A stretch of DNA of 64,000 nucleotides from NCBI RefSeq assembly GCF_009498455.1, contig NZ_CP045644.1, forward strand, positions 6,575,001 to 6,639,000, written 5' to 3'. Of the stretch, positions 26,648 through 34,794 are shown in pieces. The notes below the pieces were generated by a model that did no database searches, was not told the DNA's origin, and saw only the letters and a program-made list of their open reading frames with translations. Each line of letters opens with the position of its first letter. The stretch's first letter is position 1. The position numbers and the translations under genes are program-made. This DNA is from Variovorax paradoxus. Lineage in GTDB: Bacteria; Pseudomonadota; Gammaproteobacteria; Burkholderiales; Burkholderiaceae_C.

Positions 26648-29600
26648 CTAGGCCCGGTCCCAGCCCCCGCCGAGCGCCTTGTACAGGTTCACGGAATTCA
26701 CCGCCGCCTTCAGCTGCAGTTCGATGAGCTGCTGCTGCCCGGTGTACAGCTCGCGCTGCGCATCCTGGCTCGAGAAGTAGTCTTCCATGCCGCTGCGATA
26801 ACGCGTGCGCGAGATGCCGGCCACCTTCTCGAGCACCTGCACGCGCGCCTGCTGCGCCTCCAGCTGCGGCTGCAGGTGGTCGCCGGCGATCAGCGCGTGG
26901 GCCACCTCGCGAAAGGCCACCTGCGCCGCGGATTCGTACCCGGCCATCGCGGCGGCCAGCCGCTCCTGGTTGGCGCTGACGTTGGCGGACCGGCGCCCCC
27001 AGTCGAAGATCGGCAGCGACACGCCCAGCACGCCGGCCCAGCTGCTGTTGCCGCTGGCGAGCAGGGTTGACAGCTCCTTGCTGACGCCGCCGGCCAGCGC
27101 CGTGAGCGAGATGGTCGGCAGCATCGCGGCCTTGGCCGCGCCCACGCCCGCGTTGGCGGCCTCGACGCGCGCGTACGCCGCGAGCAGGTCGGGCCGGCGC
27201 TGCAGCAGGCTCGACGGCAGCCCGGCCGCCACCGGCGCCGTGGAGCGCTCGGGCCAGGGCCGCGCGGTGCCCGTCTCGGGCGGCACGGCGCGCCCGACCA
27301 GCACGTTGAGCCACTGCAGGTCCTGCGCGACACGCATGCGGTATTCCTCCTGCCGCACGCGCGCGTTCTGCAGCAGCGACTGCACCCGGTACACGTCGAG
27401 CTGCGCGGCGCCGCCGACAGCGCGGGCGCGCCCGATCATGTCGGCGTTGGCGTTCAGCGCGGTCTCGTTGGCCATGGCCAGCGCGAGCAAGGCGCGGTCG
27501 GCGCGCAGCGTGAGGTAGGCATTCGACACCTCGCCCACCAGGTTCATGCGCGCGGCGGCATGGTCCTTGTCGCCGGCCTCGGCGAGCGCGCCGCTTTGTT
27601 GCGCAGTGCTCTGCTGCCGGCCGAAGAAGTCCAGCTCGTACGACATCACGCCCGCCTGGATGTCGAAGCTGTTCGACACGCGCCCGTCCGACGGCAGGTT
27701 GCCGACCGGGCTGAGCGAGCCCTGCGGCGTGGTCTGCGCCCGCTGGCCGTGCGCCGACAGGCCCACCTGCGGGAACAGCGAGGCACGGCTGCCGGCATAG
27801 GTGGCGCGCGCCTCGCGCGCCTTCGCGGCGTAGACGCGCAGGTCGCGGTTGTTGTCGAGCGCCGTGGCGATCAGGCCGCGCAGTTCCTCGTCCTGCACGA
27901 AGCTGCGCCAGTCCGCCGGCTGCGCGTCCGGCGCCGTGGCGCCGGCCGGCCATTGCGAGGGCACCGCGAGGTCGGGCTCCTTCATCGGCGGCGTGAGGTT
28001 GCATCCGGTCGTCACCAGCAGGATGCACACGGCCAGCACCGCGAGCAGCAGCCGCAGCGACAGCCGCGCGAAGCCCGCGCCCGGCGCGCGCATACCCGCG
28101 CTCGCGAACAGCGCCGAAGCGGCCTGCCAGGGCCGCACCTGCACCGCCACGTGGCTCGGCGGCACGTTGAAGACGTGGCGCACGAGGTGTTCGCGCTGCG
28201 CCTCGGTGGCAGCAAACTTCAACTCGGCCCCCGCCCTGCCGCGCGCGGCGAGGTGGGCCGACAGCCAGCCGATCGGCTCGACATGCACCTCCAGCGGCTG
28301 CCCGACGCGCAGGCGCTTCAGCAGGCCCCGGCCTTCGAGCAATGCGCCGTCGGTCGCGATGTTGACGAAACGCGACTCGCCCTCGCCCGCGGCGGTGCGC
28401 ACCCGTGTCAGCGCGCGCCACGGAAAGCGCTCTTCCTGCTGCGGACGCGGCAGGTCGACGCAGGCCATGAGCGCGCCCAGGCACAGCACCAGCGCGATGC
28501 CGGTCCACACGAGGTTGAGCTGGTCGCCGGGCGTGAGCGCCGCGCCGCTCAGCGCCGCCATCGCGGCCGCGCCCTGCAGCGCCACGAGCAGGCCGCCGAA
28601 GACGGCCACCAGCTTCCAGTGCACCACCGTGCGCGAACGGTCGAGTCCCTTGGCCGTCACCTTGAACGGATGGCCGAAGGGCTTGAGCATCGCGCGGGCC
28701 AGCGTGCTGCTCACGGCCATTGCCGCCACCAGCTGGCTCACCTCGCTGAACACGGGCAGGCAGCGCCGCTGGCTGATCCAGTAGCTGTAGGCCCAGAACA
28801 TCATGAGCGTCGGCAGGCCGTAGGCCGCAAAGGCCTGCGGCGTGGCGTGGAAGGCCGACACGCCGGCATACCAGTACAGCGCCGGCGCCAGCAGGACCAG
28901 CACCATGAAGGGCTTGCCCAGCCAATGCAGCAGCCCGTGCAGGAAGTGCAGCCGCGCCGGCAGGCTGTAGCCCCGGCCGAGCAAGGGCCCGTTGGGCAAC
29001 AGCGCGAGCTGCACGGTGCCCAGGCACCAGCGGCTGCGCTGGTTGATGTAGTCGACGATGCTCTCGGCCGACAACCCGTTCGACAGCCGCTCGCCCAGCC
29101 AGCGCGTGATGCGGCCCCGGCGCAGCAGCAGGTAGGTGGTGTGGATGTCCTCGCACACGCTGCCGACCGGGAACCCGCCCGCCTCGGTGATCGCGTCGCG
29201 CCGCACGATGAACGAGGTGCCCACGCAGAAGGCCGAATCGACCGCGTCCTTGGCGGGCTGCAGCACGTCGAAGAACACGCGCTGCTCGTCGACCCAGCTG
29301 TCGGTGGCGCGCAGGTTGTGCTGGATGGGGTCGGCGTTGTAATAGAACTGCGGCGTCTGCACCAGCCCCACACGCTTGTCCTCGAACAGGCCGAGCATGC
29401 GGTAGACGATCTGCCGCTGCGGCGCGAAGTCGGCGTCGAGCACGAGGATGAACGGCGCATCGGTCACGCCCGCGGACAGGCGCAAGCCGTTGTTGAGGTT
29501 GCCGGCCTTGGCGTGGCTGTTGTCGGGCCGCCGCGCGTAGTGCACGCCGCGGCGCTCGCAGTAGTCGCGCAGCCAGTCGCGCCGCGTGTCGTCGAGCACC

Positions 29601-30049
29601 CAGACGTTCAGCCGCGGGTAGTCGATGGCCTGCGCGGCGATGATGGTTTTCTCGAGCACGGCCAGCTCTTCGTTGTAGGTGCAGATGAAGACGTCGACCG
29701 CCGGCACATCGTCACCGCGAGCGCGCAGCGCGGCCTCGCCCCGGTCGGCCTGCGCGCGGTTGTCGCGGCGCCGCATGAGCATGTGGATCGACATCAGCGT
29801 GTAGACGATGGCCGTGAGCTCGAAGCCCAGGAACACCCAGGCGAACAGGGTTTCGAAACCCAGGTCCGACGGCGGCATGGTGGCGACGATGCGCCAGACG
29901 GCGTAGCGCATCAGCAGCAGCGCCGTCAGCGCGCCGAACAGCACGCGGTGGGTGATGCGGTCCACCCTCGCCCAGGTCATGAGGAGCAAGGCAAGCCCCC
30001 CGACCAGTGCGTTGAGCTGGAATTCCGGAGTGGCGATCAGGCTGGACAT
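26648..30049 (-). CDS. Cellulose-synthase-like GT2 with PilZ domain, fused in frame to a NodT/TolC-type outer-membrane factor
   Basis: One open frame of 1133 codons. Residues 1-90 carry about three membrane helices. The GT2 core has TYNEE, D153/D154, D205-A-D207, CED at 299-301 (usually TED) and Q337RSRW341. More helices follow, then a PilZ domain (about 535-625) with R541FPWR545 and N563IATDG568, the c-di-GMP motifs with Ala in place of Ser. From about 653 the chain changes: a hydrophobic segment and lipobox-like TTGC (C683), then a complete outer-membrane factor (683-1133) with the usual duplicated helical-barrel pattern (SYELDFFGRQ, SLPIFDWGRR). No stop lies between. ATG at 28093 (M653) could start the exporter alone, but has no good ribosome site. 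The start at 30049 overlaps the upstream gene by 13 bases. Confidence 0.85.
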   Translation of the reverse strand: MSSLIATPEFQLNALVGGLALLLMTWARVDRITHRVLFGALTALLLMRYAVWRIVATMPPSDLGFETLFAWVFLGFELTAIVYTLMSIHMLMRRRDNRAQADRGEAALRARGDDVPAVDVFICTYNEELAVLEKTIIAAQAIDYPRLNVWVLDDTRRDWLRDYCERRGVHYARRPDNSHAKAGNLNNGLRLSAGVTDAPFILVLDADFAPQRQIVYRMLGLFEDKRVGLVQTPQFYYNADPIQHNLRATDSWVDEQRVFFDVLQPAKDAVDSAFCVGTSFIVRRDAITEAGGFPVGSVCEDIHTTYLLLRRGRITRWLGERLSNGLSAESIVDYINQRSRWCLGTVQLALLPNGPLLGRGYSLPARLHFLHGLLHWLGKPFMVLVLLAPALYWYAGVSAFHATPQAFAAYGLPTLMMFWAYSYWISQRRCLPVFSEVSQLVAAMAVSSTLARAMLKPFGHPFKVTAKGLDRSRTVVHWKLVAVFGGLLVALQGAAAMAALSGAALTPGDQLNLVWTGIALVLCLGALMACVDLPRPQQEERFPWRALTRVRTAAGEGESRFVNIATDGALLEGRGLLKRLRVGQPLEVHVEPIGWLSAHLAARGRAGAELKFAATEAQREHLVRHVFNVPPSHVAVQVRPWQAASALFASAGMRAPGAGFARLSLRLLLAVLAVCILLVTTGCNLTPPMKEPDLAVPSQWPAGATAPDAQPADWRSFVQDEELRGLIATALDNNRDLRVYAAKAREARATYAGSRASLFPQVGLSAHGQRAQTTPQGSLSPVGNLPSDGRVSNSFDIQAGVMSYELDFFGRQQSTAQQSGALAEAGDKDHAAARMNLVGEVSNAYLTLRADRALLALAMANETALNANADMIGRARAVGGAAQLDVYRVQSLLQNARVRQEEYRMRVAQDLQWLNVLVGRAVPPETGTARPWPERSTAPVAAGLPSSLLQRRPDLLAAYARVEAANAGVGAAKAAMLPTISLTALAGGVSKELSTLLASGNSSWAGVLGVSLPIFDWGRRSANVSANQERLAAAMAGYESAAQVAFREVAHALIAGDHLQPQLEAQQARVQVLEKVAGISRTRYRSGMEDYFSSQDAQRELYTGQQQLIELQLKAAVNSVNLYKALGGGWDRA

Positions 30050-31362
30050 GATGGAACGGCTCCCGAGGCAAGGGTCTTGCCGGTGAAAGGGTTGAAGCCC
30101 GTGGCGGCCAGGGCGATCCAGGCGGTCGCGCCCAGGTGGGGCCAGCGGTAGTAGAAGAAGTCGGCCCCCGTCGAATCGGGGCCGATGGCCAGGCCGGTGG
30201 AGATGCGCGCGCCCGGCGTGGCGTAGTACAGGCCGTTGCCGGCGCGCTGCGCGGCGAGCAGCTGCCACAGCGCTTCGGGCGCCGCGCCCTTGCGCGCCAC
30301 CAGCGTGGCGGCGGCCTGTGCGCTGCCTTCGGTCCAGATGCCGTCGGGCTCGCGCGAGAAACCGTAGCCCGCGCCGGAGCGGTGGTGCTTCTCCACCCAG
30401 TCGAGGCTGCGCACCCAGGCGCACGAGCCCTCGGGCGCCGCGAGCACCGGCCACAGCTGCGCGTCGAGGCCGGAGCCATCGGTGGAGACGGTCGCGCCGT
30501 CCTCCTTGGTGCCGATGTGAAAACGTTGCTCCGACGGGTTCCACATGCGGCGCACGAAATCGAGCGCGGTGCGCGCCTGCCTCTGCTCCGCCGCGTCAGG
30601 CTGGCCCTCGGCCCGCGCGGCCCGTGCCGCCCACGCCGCGGCCATCGCGATGTCCAGGTTGTGCTCGGTCGACTTCCAGGTCTGCGCGCGCTGCGCGTGG
30701 TCCCAGCCGTGGCGTCCGCCGTTGTAGCCGTCGGGGCCGTTCTTGGCGCGCGTGTTCTGCTCGGTCCAGGCCAGCAGCCGGCGCGCGGTCGCCAGGTAGG
30801 CGGGCGTCGGCTCGGCCTGGTGCAGGTTCAGCAGCAGCAGCGCGGCCCAGGCCACGTTGCCGGTGGCGGTGCTCACCTGGTACGCATCGGCGATCCATTG
30901 CTTGCGCCCGGCGTCCCAGCGGCCCGGCAGCGCGGGCTTTTCTTCAGTGACCGGCCCGGCGCGGTAGGCGTTGCGCACGCGCCCGTCGGGCATCGACTGG
31001 TCGTGCGCCACGGCCCGCACCACGGCATCGCCGATGCGCCGTGCGGCAGCGCGGTCGCCGCACGCCAGCAGCGCGATGCCGGCCAGCGCGTTGTCGTAGG
31101 TGAAGGCAGCGCCCGCCAGCGCGGGTTCGAAGGGCGGCTCGCCGGGCGCATTCGTGGTGCGGTAGCTGGTCAGGAACAGCGGCCCCGACGCCGCGCCGCC
31201 CTGGTCGTGCGCGACGGCGCGCCGCAGCCCGTCGCAGCTGTCGCGCGCAAGGGCCTGCTGTGTGGCGCCGGGCGAAGGCGCAGCGGCAGCCGCAGCGCCG
31301 GCCAGCGCGATCGATGCAGCGGCGCAGCGCGCCCCTGTGGCGAGCGAAAGACGAATCGGCAT
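30037..31362 (-). CDS. Exported glycosidase-like (alpha/alpha-barrel) protein of the polysaccharide locus
   Basis: A 441-residue secreted protein. A signal peptide (1 to about 30) precedes a chain of amphipathic helices with FTYDNALAGIALL, YQVSTATGNVAWAALLLL, WKSTEHNLDIA and GIWTEGSAQAAATL, the style of (alpha/alpha)6-barrel glycoside hydrolases and isomerases. It is not an obvious GH8 (BcsZ) enzyme. Its place between the HlyD-like adaptor (22 bases) and the synthase (13-base overlap) suggests it trims or edits the exported glucan in the periplasm. The exact family is unassigned. Confidence 0.7.
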   Translation of the reverse strand: MPIRLSLATGARCAAASIALAGAAAAAAPSPGATQQALARDSCDGLRRAVAHDQGGAASGPLFLTSYRTTNAPGEPPFEPALAGAAFTYDNALAGIALLACGDRAAARRIGDAVVRAVAHDQSMPDGRVRNAYRAGPVTEEKPALPGRWDAGRKQWIADAYQVSTATGNVAWAALLLLNLHQAEPTPAYLATARRLLAWTEQNTRAKNGPDGYNGGRHGWDHAQRAQTWKSTEHNLDIAMAAAWAARAARAEGQPDAAEQRQARTALDFVRRMWNPSEQRFHIGTKEDGATVSTDGSGLDAQLWPVLAAPEGSCAWVRSLDWVEKHHRSGAGYGFSREPDGIWTEGSAQAAATLVARKGAAPEALWQLLAAQRAGNGLYYATPGARISTGLAIGPDSTGADFFYYRWPHLGATAWIALAATGFNPFTGKTLASGAVPSCPA

Positions 31363-31384
31363 GGTGTTCTCACCTGCTGTGCGC

Positions 31385-32674
31385 TCAGGCCTTGGCAAGG
31401 CTGGCGGAGACCACCTTGCCCGGCACGCACAAGGTCTGTCGGCTGCCGTCCGCGGACTGCGGCGGCTCGGCCGCCTCGATGCGCGCCACGGCATAGATCG
31501 AGCCCTGCTCCGCAAAGGGGAAGGGCACGCTGTAGGTGCTCTGCAGCGCATCGGAGGCCACGGGCAGCAACTGCTCGACGCGCGCCGGCACCGCGACGTT
31601 CTCCGCCACCTTCACATCGAGCATGGAGCCGACGCTCAGGCGCTTGGCCAGCCGCGCGGGAAACACGGCGATGACGCCGATGCGGCTGCAATCGGTCACG
31701 CGCACCAGCGACGCACCCGCCGTGACATACGCGCCTTCGGGCGTCAGCACGGTGTGCACCATGCCGGGCTGGGTGGCTTTCACTTCGTAGGCGGCGAGCT
31801 TTTCGACGCGGCGGCGCTCTTCTTCCTCGAGCTGCGAGATTTCCTTGAGCTGCTTGAAGATCGCGGTGCCGTCCTGGCGCGCGCGGTCGGTGCTGTTGCG
31901 CAGCGCTTCGCGCCGGCTCGCGAGCGTCTGGAACAGGCTGTTGCCCCCGGTGCCCACGAAGGCGCCCTGCCCCGCGCTCGCCACGGTCTGCGCCTGCCCC
32001 GCGAAGGCCTGCTCGGCCACCGCCGCAGCGGCACGGGCGGTGCTCAGCTGCGCCTCGGACGCGTTCATCACCTGTTCGCTGATGGCGCCTTCTTTCAGCA
32101 GCGCCTCGTTGGTGCGCACCTTGTTCTCCTGCTCGGCGACCATGCTGTGCGCCACGTCGCGCTGGCGCTGCGCGATCTCCCAGGCGTCCCAGGTCTGCGC
32201 CAGCGAAGCCTGACGCGTCACCTGCGCCTGCTGGCCGATGGAGCGCATCTCCTGGCTGTCGGACTTGTACTGGTTGCCCAGCTGCGCCATCTGGCTCTGC
32301 AGGCCGAGGCGCTGCGTGGTCAGCGTGGTGAGGATCTCCTGGCTGACGGTCGGGTTGCGCACGGTCGCCACCAGCGTGCCGGGCAGCACCGCGTTGCCCG
32401 AGCGCACCGCCATCTGCGTCACCACGCCATTGATCGGCGAAGTGACGATGCCGACCGGCGCCTGCAGCACGGCGCGCGTGGCCTGCGAGGACAGCAGCGG
32501 CTCGACCAGCGTGGCGACCATGAGCCACAGCACGAAGGCCAGCAGCGCATAGCCCGCCAGCCTGGGAACGAGGGCGCCTCGCTGGCGCCGCCGCCGGCCC
32601 CGCACGGCACGCGGCCTGGCATGCACGGCCGCGTGCGGTTTCGACGCAGAAGGAATGGGTCTGGACACTGGCAT
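31385..32674 (-). CDS. HlyD-family membrane-fusion (adaptor) protein
   Basis: A 429-residue periplasmic adaptor: a basic cytoplasmic head, one membrane helix (about 48-70), a lipoyl-like domain split around a long coiled coil (about 115-300, rich in Q, A, E and R), and a beta-barrel end. Its natural partners are an inner-membrane machine and a TolC-like channel, both encoded in the last gene of this set. An adaptor paired with a c-di-GMP-binding GT2 recalls the BgsB-BgsA mixed-linkage glucan system of Sinorhizobium. The GAGGTGG site sets the ATG at 32674. Confidence 0.85.
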   Translation of the reverse strand: MPVSRPIPSASKPHAAVHARPRAVRGRRRRQRGALVPRLAGYALLAFVLWLMVATLVEPLLSSQATRAVLQAPVGIVTSPINGVVTQMAVRSGNAVLPGTLVATVRNPTVSQEILTTLTTQRLGLQSQMAQLGNQYKSDSQEMRSIGQQAQVTRQASLAQTWDAWEIAQRQRDVAHSMVAEQENKVRTNEALLKEGAISEQVMNASEAQLSTARAAAAVAEQAFAGQAQTVASAGQGAFVGTGGNSLFQTLASRREALRNSTDRARQDGTAIFKQLKEISQLEEEERRRVEKLAAYEVKATQPGMVHTVLTPEGAYVTAGASLVRVTDCSRIGVIAVFPARLAKRLSVGSMLDVKVAENVAVPARVEQLLPVASDALQSTYSVPFPFAEQGSIYAVARIEAAEPPQSADGSRQTLCVPGKVVSASLAKA

Positions 32675-33035
32675 AACCACCTCTTGAAAACATCGACGGC
32701 GGGCCTTGAACGGCACACCCCTTTGGTGAAGAAAGAGACTGACTCAAGCCTCCCCACCCCTCTTCCGCGCCTTCGATTTTTCGTGCTGCGGTGCAATAAA
32801 GTTACGCCCAAAGCGCGGTCCGAGCTGCTTCCGGGAGAAACAAGATGTGCGAACTTCACATTTACTTTTGGGCCGCGGACCGGGCGAAGTCCTACATTGG
32901 TTCTGCTGCGGCGGGGGGTTGACACGAACCGGGCGCCCCGGCACGCCGGCATGCCGCGCGATCGCGTTTGTCTCGGAAGCGCGCAGGTGTCGCGAGGGCG
33001 CAAGCCGAGGAGGCCGTCGGCCCGGGGCGCCCTGC
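32675..33035. other. Noncoding leader/promoter region of the polysaccharide operon
   Basis: About 360 bases with no gene-sized frame, bounded by the adaptor start and the terminator at 33036. The operon promoter must lie here. AT-rich patches occur near 32790-32805 and 32850-32870, but I cannot name a convincing -35/-10 pair on the minus strand. A 25-codon frame on the plus strand is listed separately. The long leader could carry regulatory structure. Confidence 0.5.
32845..32922 (+). CDS. Possible 25-residue peptide ORF
   Basis: ATG at 32845 is seven bases after GGGAG and opens a 25-codon frame ending at TGA 32922. The first half of the peptide (MCELHIYFWAAD) uses AT-rich codons and bulky residues uncommon for this genome. 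It lies divergent from the polysaccharide operon. It may be a real small protein, a leader peptide or chance. Confidence 0.3.
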   Translation: MCELHIYFWAADRAKSYIGSAAAGG

Positions 33036-33059
33036 AAAAAACGCGGCGTGTGCGCCGCG
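33036..33059 (-). terminator. Rho-independent terminator downstream of allA
   Basis: On the minus strand a perfect seven-base stem CGCGGCG / CGCCGCG with a four-base loop is followed by TTTTTT. It is about 130 bases past the allA stop and insulates the polysaccharide operon from allA transcription. Confidence 0.85.
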
Positions 33060-33163
33060 CTCAACAGACCGTAACGATATTGCCGCGAATGGTCACAGCC
33101 GCCGCGACGGCGTGTGGCGGGCGCGCATCAGCGATGGCGGCCGCGGCGCGGTTCCAGCGAGCG

Positions 33164-33190
33164 TTGAGCCCGTTGAGCCCCTTGAGCCCG
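33164..33190. repeat. Three tandem copies of a nine-base unit
   Basis: TTGAGCCC followed by G or C is repeated three times directly, one to two bases before the allA stop codon. The array is noncoding and could vary in copy number between strains by slippage. Confidence 0.8.
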
Positions 33191-33191
33191 C

Positions 33192-33746
33192 TCAGTCCGC
33201 AAGACGGACGCGCACCTCACACCCCGGCGGCACAAAGATCTCGTCGCAGTTCGGACCGACCCCGCCGCGGTCGATCACCACGAAACTGGCCGTCTGCTGC
33301 GTGACCACCAGCGGGTGGTGCCAGACGCCGCGCGCATAGTTCACGCCCTGCCGCCCGTCGGTGACGAAGGCGCGAATGTCTTCCACGCGCACCGTGTCGC
33401 CCGCCGGCGCCACGACCACGAGAAAGCGGCTGCCGTCCATCGGCACGAAGGCCTGGCTGCCCAGCGGGTGGCGCTCCAGCATGCGCACGGGCAGCGGCAT
33501 CGCATAGGGCTGCGTCTCGAAGATGTTCACCAGCACGCGGCTGTCGCCGGGGCCCGGGTCGACGCGCGCCAGGTCGTGGAAGCGCGTGGTCATGCCCGCG
33601 TTGATCGACATCGAGCGGCTGTGCGCGCTCTCGATGACGTCGCCGAACGCGGCGAAGGCCTCGCGCGTCAGCGGCTGCGCGACGAGCGCGAGCGACGCGG
33701 GCGTGCCCGGCGCCGGGGGCAGGAAGGTGGGGCTGGCAATCGTCAA
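33192..33746 (-). CDS. allA: Ureidoglycolate lyase
   Basis: A 184-residue AllA-type enzyme that splits ureidoglycolate into glyoxylate and urea in purine (allantoin) breakdown. Recognisable are AFAAFGDVIE near the N-terminus, FETQPYAMPLPVRMLERHPLGSQ (split here only for reading), the cupin-like GVNYARGVWHHP with its histidines, and CEVRVRL at the end. The start codon is TTG at 33746, supported by GAGGAG at the right distance. No other purine gene is adjacent, and a regulator remnant lies upstream. Confidence 0.9.
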   Translation of the reverse strand: MTIASPTFLPPAPGTPASLALVAQPLTREAFAAFGDVIESAHSRSMSINAGMTTRFHDLARVDPGPGDSRVLVNIFETQPYAMPLPVRMLERHPLGSQAFVPMDGSRFLVVVAPAGDTVRVEDIRAFVTDGRQGVNYARGVWHHPLVVTQQTASFVVIDRGGVGPNCDEIFVPPGCEVRVRLAD

Positions 33747-33769
33747 CGGAAACTCCTCGGCATGGGGTC

Positions 33770-33846
33770 CAACTGTATGACCAGTATCCGCGTGAAGCGT
33801 CCACGCAGCTCGACGAGCACATGGCGATCATCGAGGCGCTCACGCA
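33770..33846 (+). pseudogene. C-terminal remnant of a GntR/FadR-family regulator
   Basis: The plus strand between allA and the cytochrome gene reads YDQYPREASTQLDEHMAII followed by EAL, a strong look-alike of the last helix of FCD-type GntR regulators (EH-x-AI-x-AL). The resemblance ends at about 33843, ten bases before the stop of the cytochrome c gene. No start or upstream part remains. I read it as the tail of a regulator deleted or replaced by a rearrangement. Confidence 0.5.
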
Positions 33847-33853
33847 CCCCCGC

Positions 33854-34720
33854 TCAATCCAGCGTCGCCAGGTAGGCCGCGATGTCGCGCGCGTCCGCTT
33901 CGGTCACGCCCATCTCGGGCATCGCGGTGCGCGGATCGACCGTGTGCGTGTGGCGCAGCCATCGCACCATGTGCTCGGGCGTGTTGGCGAGCTGGCCGGC
34001 GATCATGTCGCGCCGTGCGACTCCGGCCAGCGACGGCCCCACATGCGGCGACGAGCCCGTGACGCCGGGAATGACGTGGCACGCATTGCACGCGTACTGG
34101 GACAGTGCCCGCTGCCCGCGCCGGACGCTGTCGCCGATGCCGTCGCCGGCGCGCGGCCCCGGCGCACACGTCGGCCCGGATGACGCACCGGGCGATAACG
34201 TCACCTCGCCCGCCTGCGCCTGGGCTTCGTACTGCTGCGGCGTCATGTCGGGCAGCTGCTGCAGGAACGCCACGAGCGCCCACAGGTCGTCCTCGGAGAG
34301 CCGGTACTCCCAGGCCGGCATGCCGCTCATGCGGATGCCGTTCTTCGTGACCCAGTAGAGCTCGCGCGCGTGCCAGCGCTGGCGCGCATCCACCAGCGGG
34401 CCGGGCAGCGGTTGCATGCTCTTGCCGATGTCGCCCTGCGCCACGCCCGGCGCGCCATGGCACTGCACGCACTTGGCGCGGTAGCAGGCGGCGCCGCGCG
34501 TCACCAGTTGCGCGTCGTCCAGCGGCGGCGGACGGATGTCGCGGGCGCGCAGGCGCACCGACTGGCGCATCGCCGTCTCGAGCAGCGTGTGCACGGGCTG
34601 GTAGTGCGGCGTGTTCGCGGCCACGTCGTACAGGCCGCCGAGCACCACGCAGGCAGCGCCGGCCAGCGCCGCCGCGCCCAGCGCCGCGACGGTGAGGAGA
34701 AACGTCTTGGTCGTCCCCAT
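33854..34720 (-). CDS. Membrane-anchored diheme cytochrome c
   Basis: A 288-residue cytochrome with an N-terminal membrane anchor (about 5-30) and two c-type heme sites, CVQCH and CNACH, each followed by a plausible methionine ligand (IRMSGMPAWE and TAMPEMG). The two domains are separated by a glycine/alanine-rich linker. It is divergent from the oxidase genes with 74 bases between starts, so it probably feeds electrons to that oxidase or oxidises a dehydrogenase partner. Confidence 0.88.
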   Translation of the reverse strand: MGTTKTFLLTVAALGAAALAGAACVVLGGLYDVAANTPHYQPVHTLLETAMRQSVRLRARDIRPPPLDDAQLVTRGAACYRAKCVQCHGAPGVAQGDIGKSMQPLPGPLVDARQRWHARELYWVTKNGIRMSGMPAWEYRLSEDDLWALVAFLQQLPDMTPQQYEAQAQAGEVTLSPGASSGPTCAPGPRAGDGIGDSVRRGQRALSQYACNACHVIPGVTGSSPHVGPSLAGVARRDMIAGQLANTPEHMVRWLRHTHTVDPRTAMPEMGVTEADARDIAAYLATLD

Positions 34721-34794
34721 TTGGCGGCATTGTCCGACGCGCACCCGCGCCGCCGTGTCGGCGCAAGCCGCGTCCGCACTCGCAGAATCCGCCC

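Noticed and set aside
30050..30544. Upstream extension of the synthase-channel frame
   Set aside because: The extra 165 codons are the shadow of the glycosidase-like gene; the GT2 begins at the ATG at 30049.
26648..32674. Reading this locus as a standard bcs cellulose operon
   Set aside because: BcsB, BcsC (TPR) and a GH8 BcsZ are absent; the adaptor is HlyD-like and the channel NodT-like.
33164..33190. CRISPR-like array
   Set aside because: The units are only nine bases and directly adjacent with no spacers.
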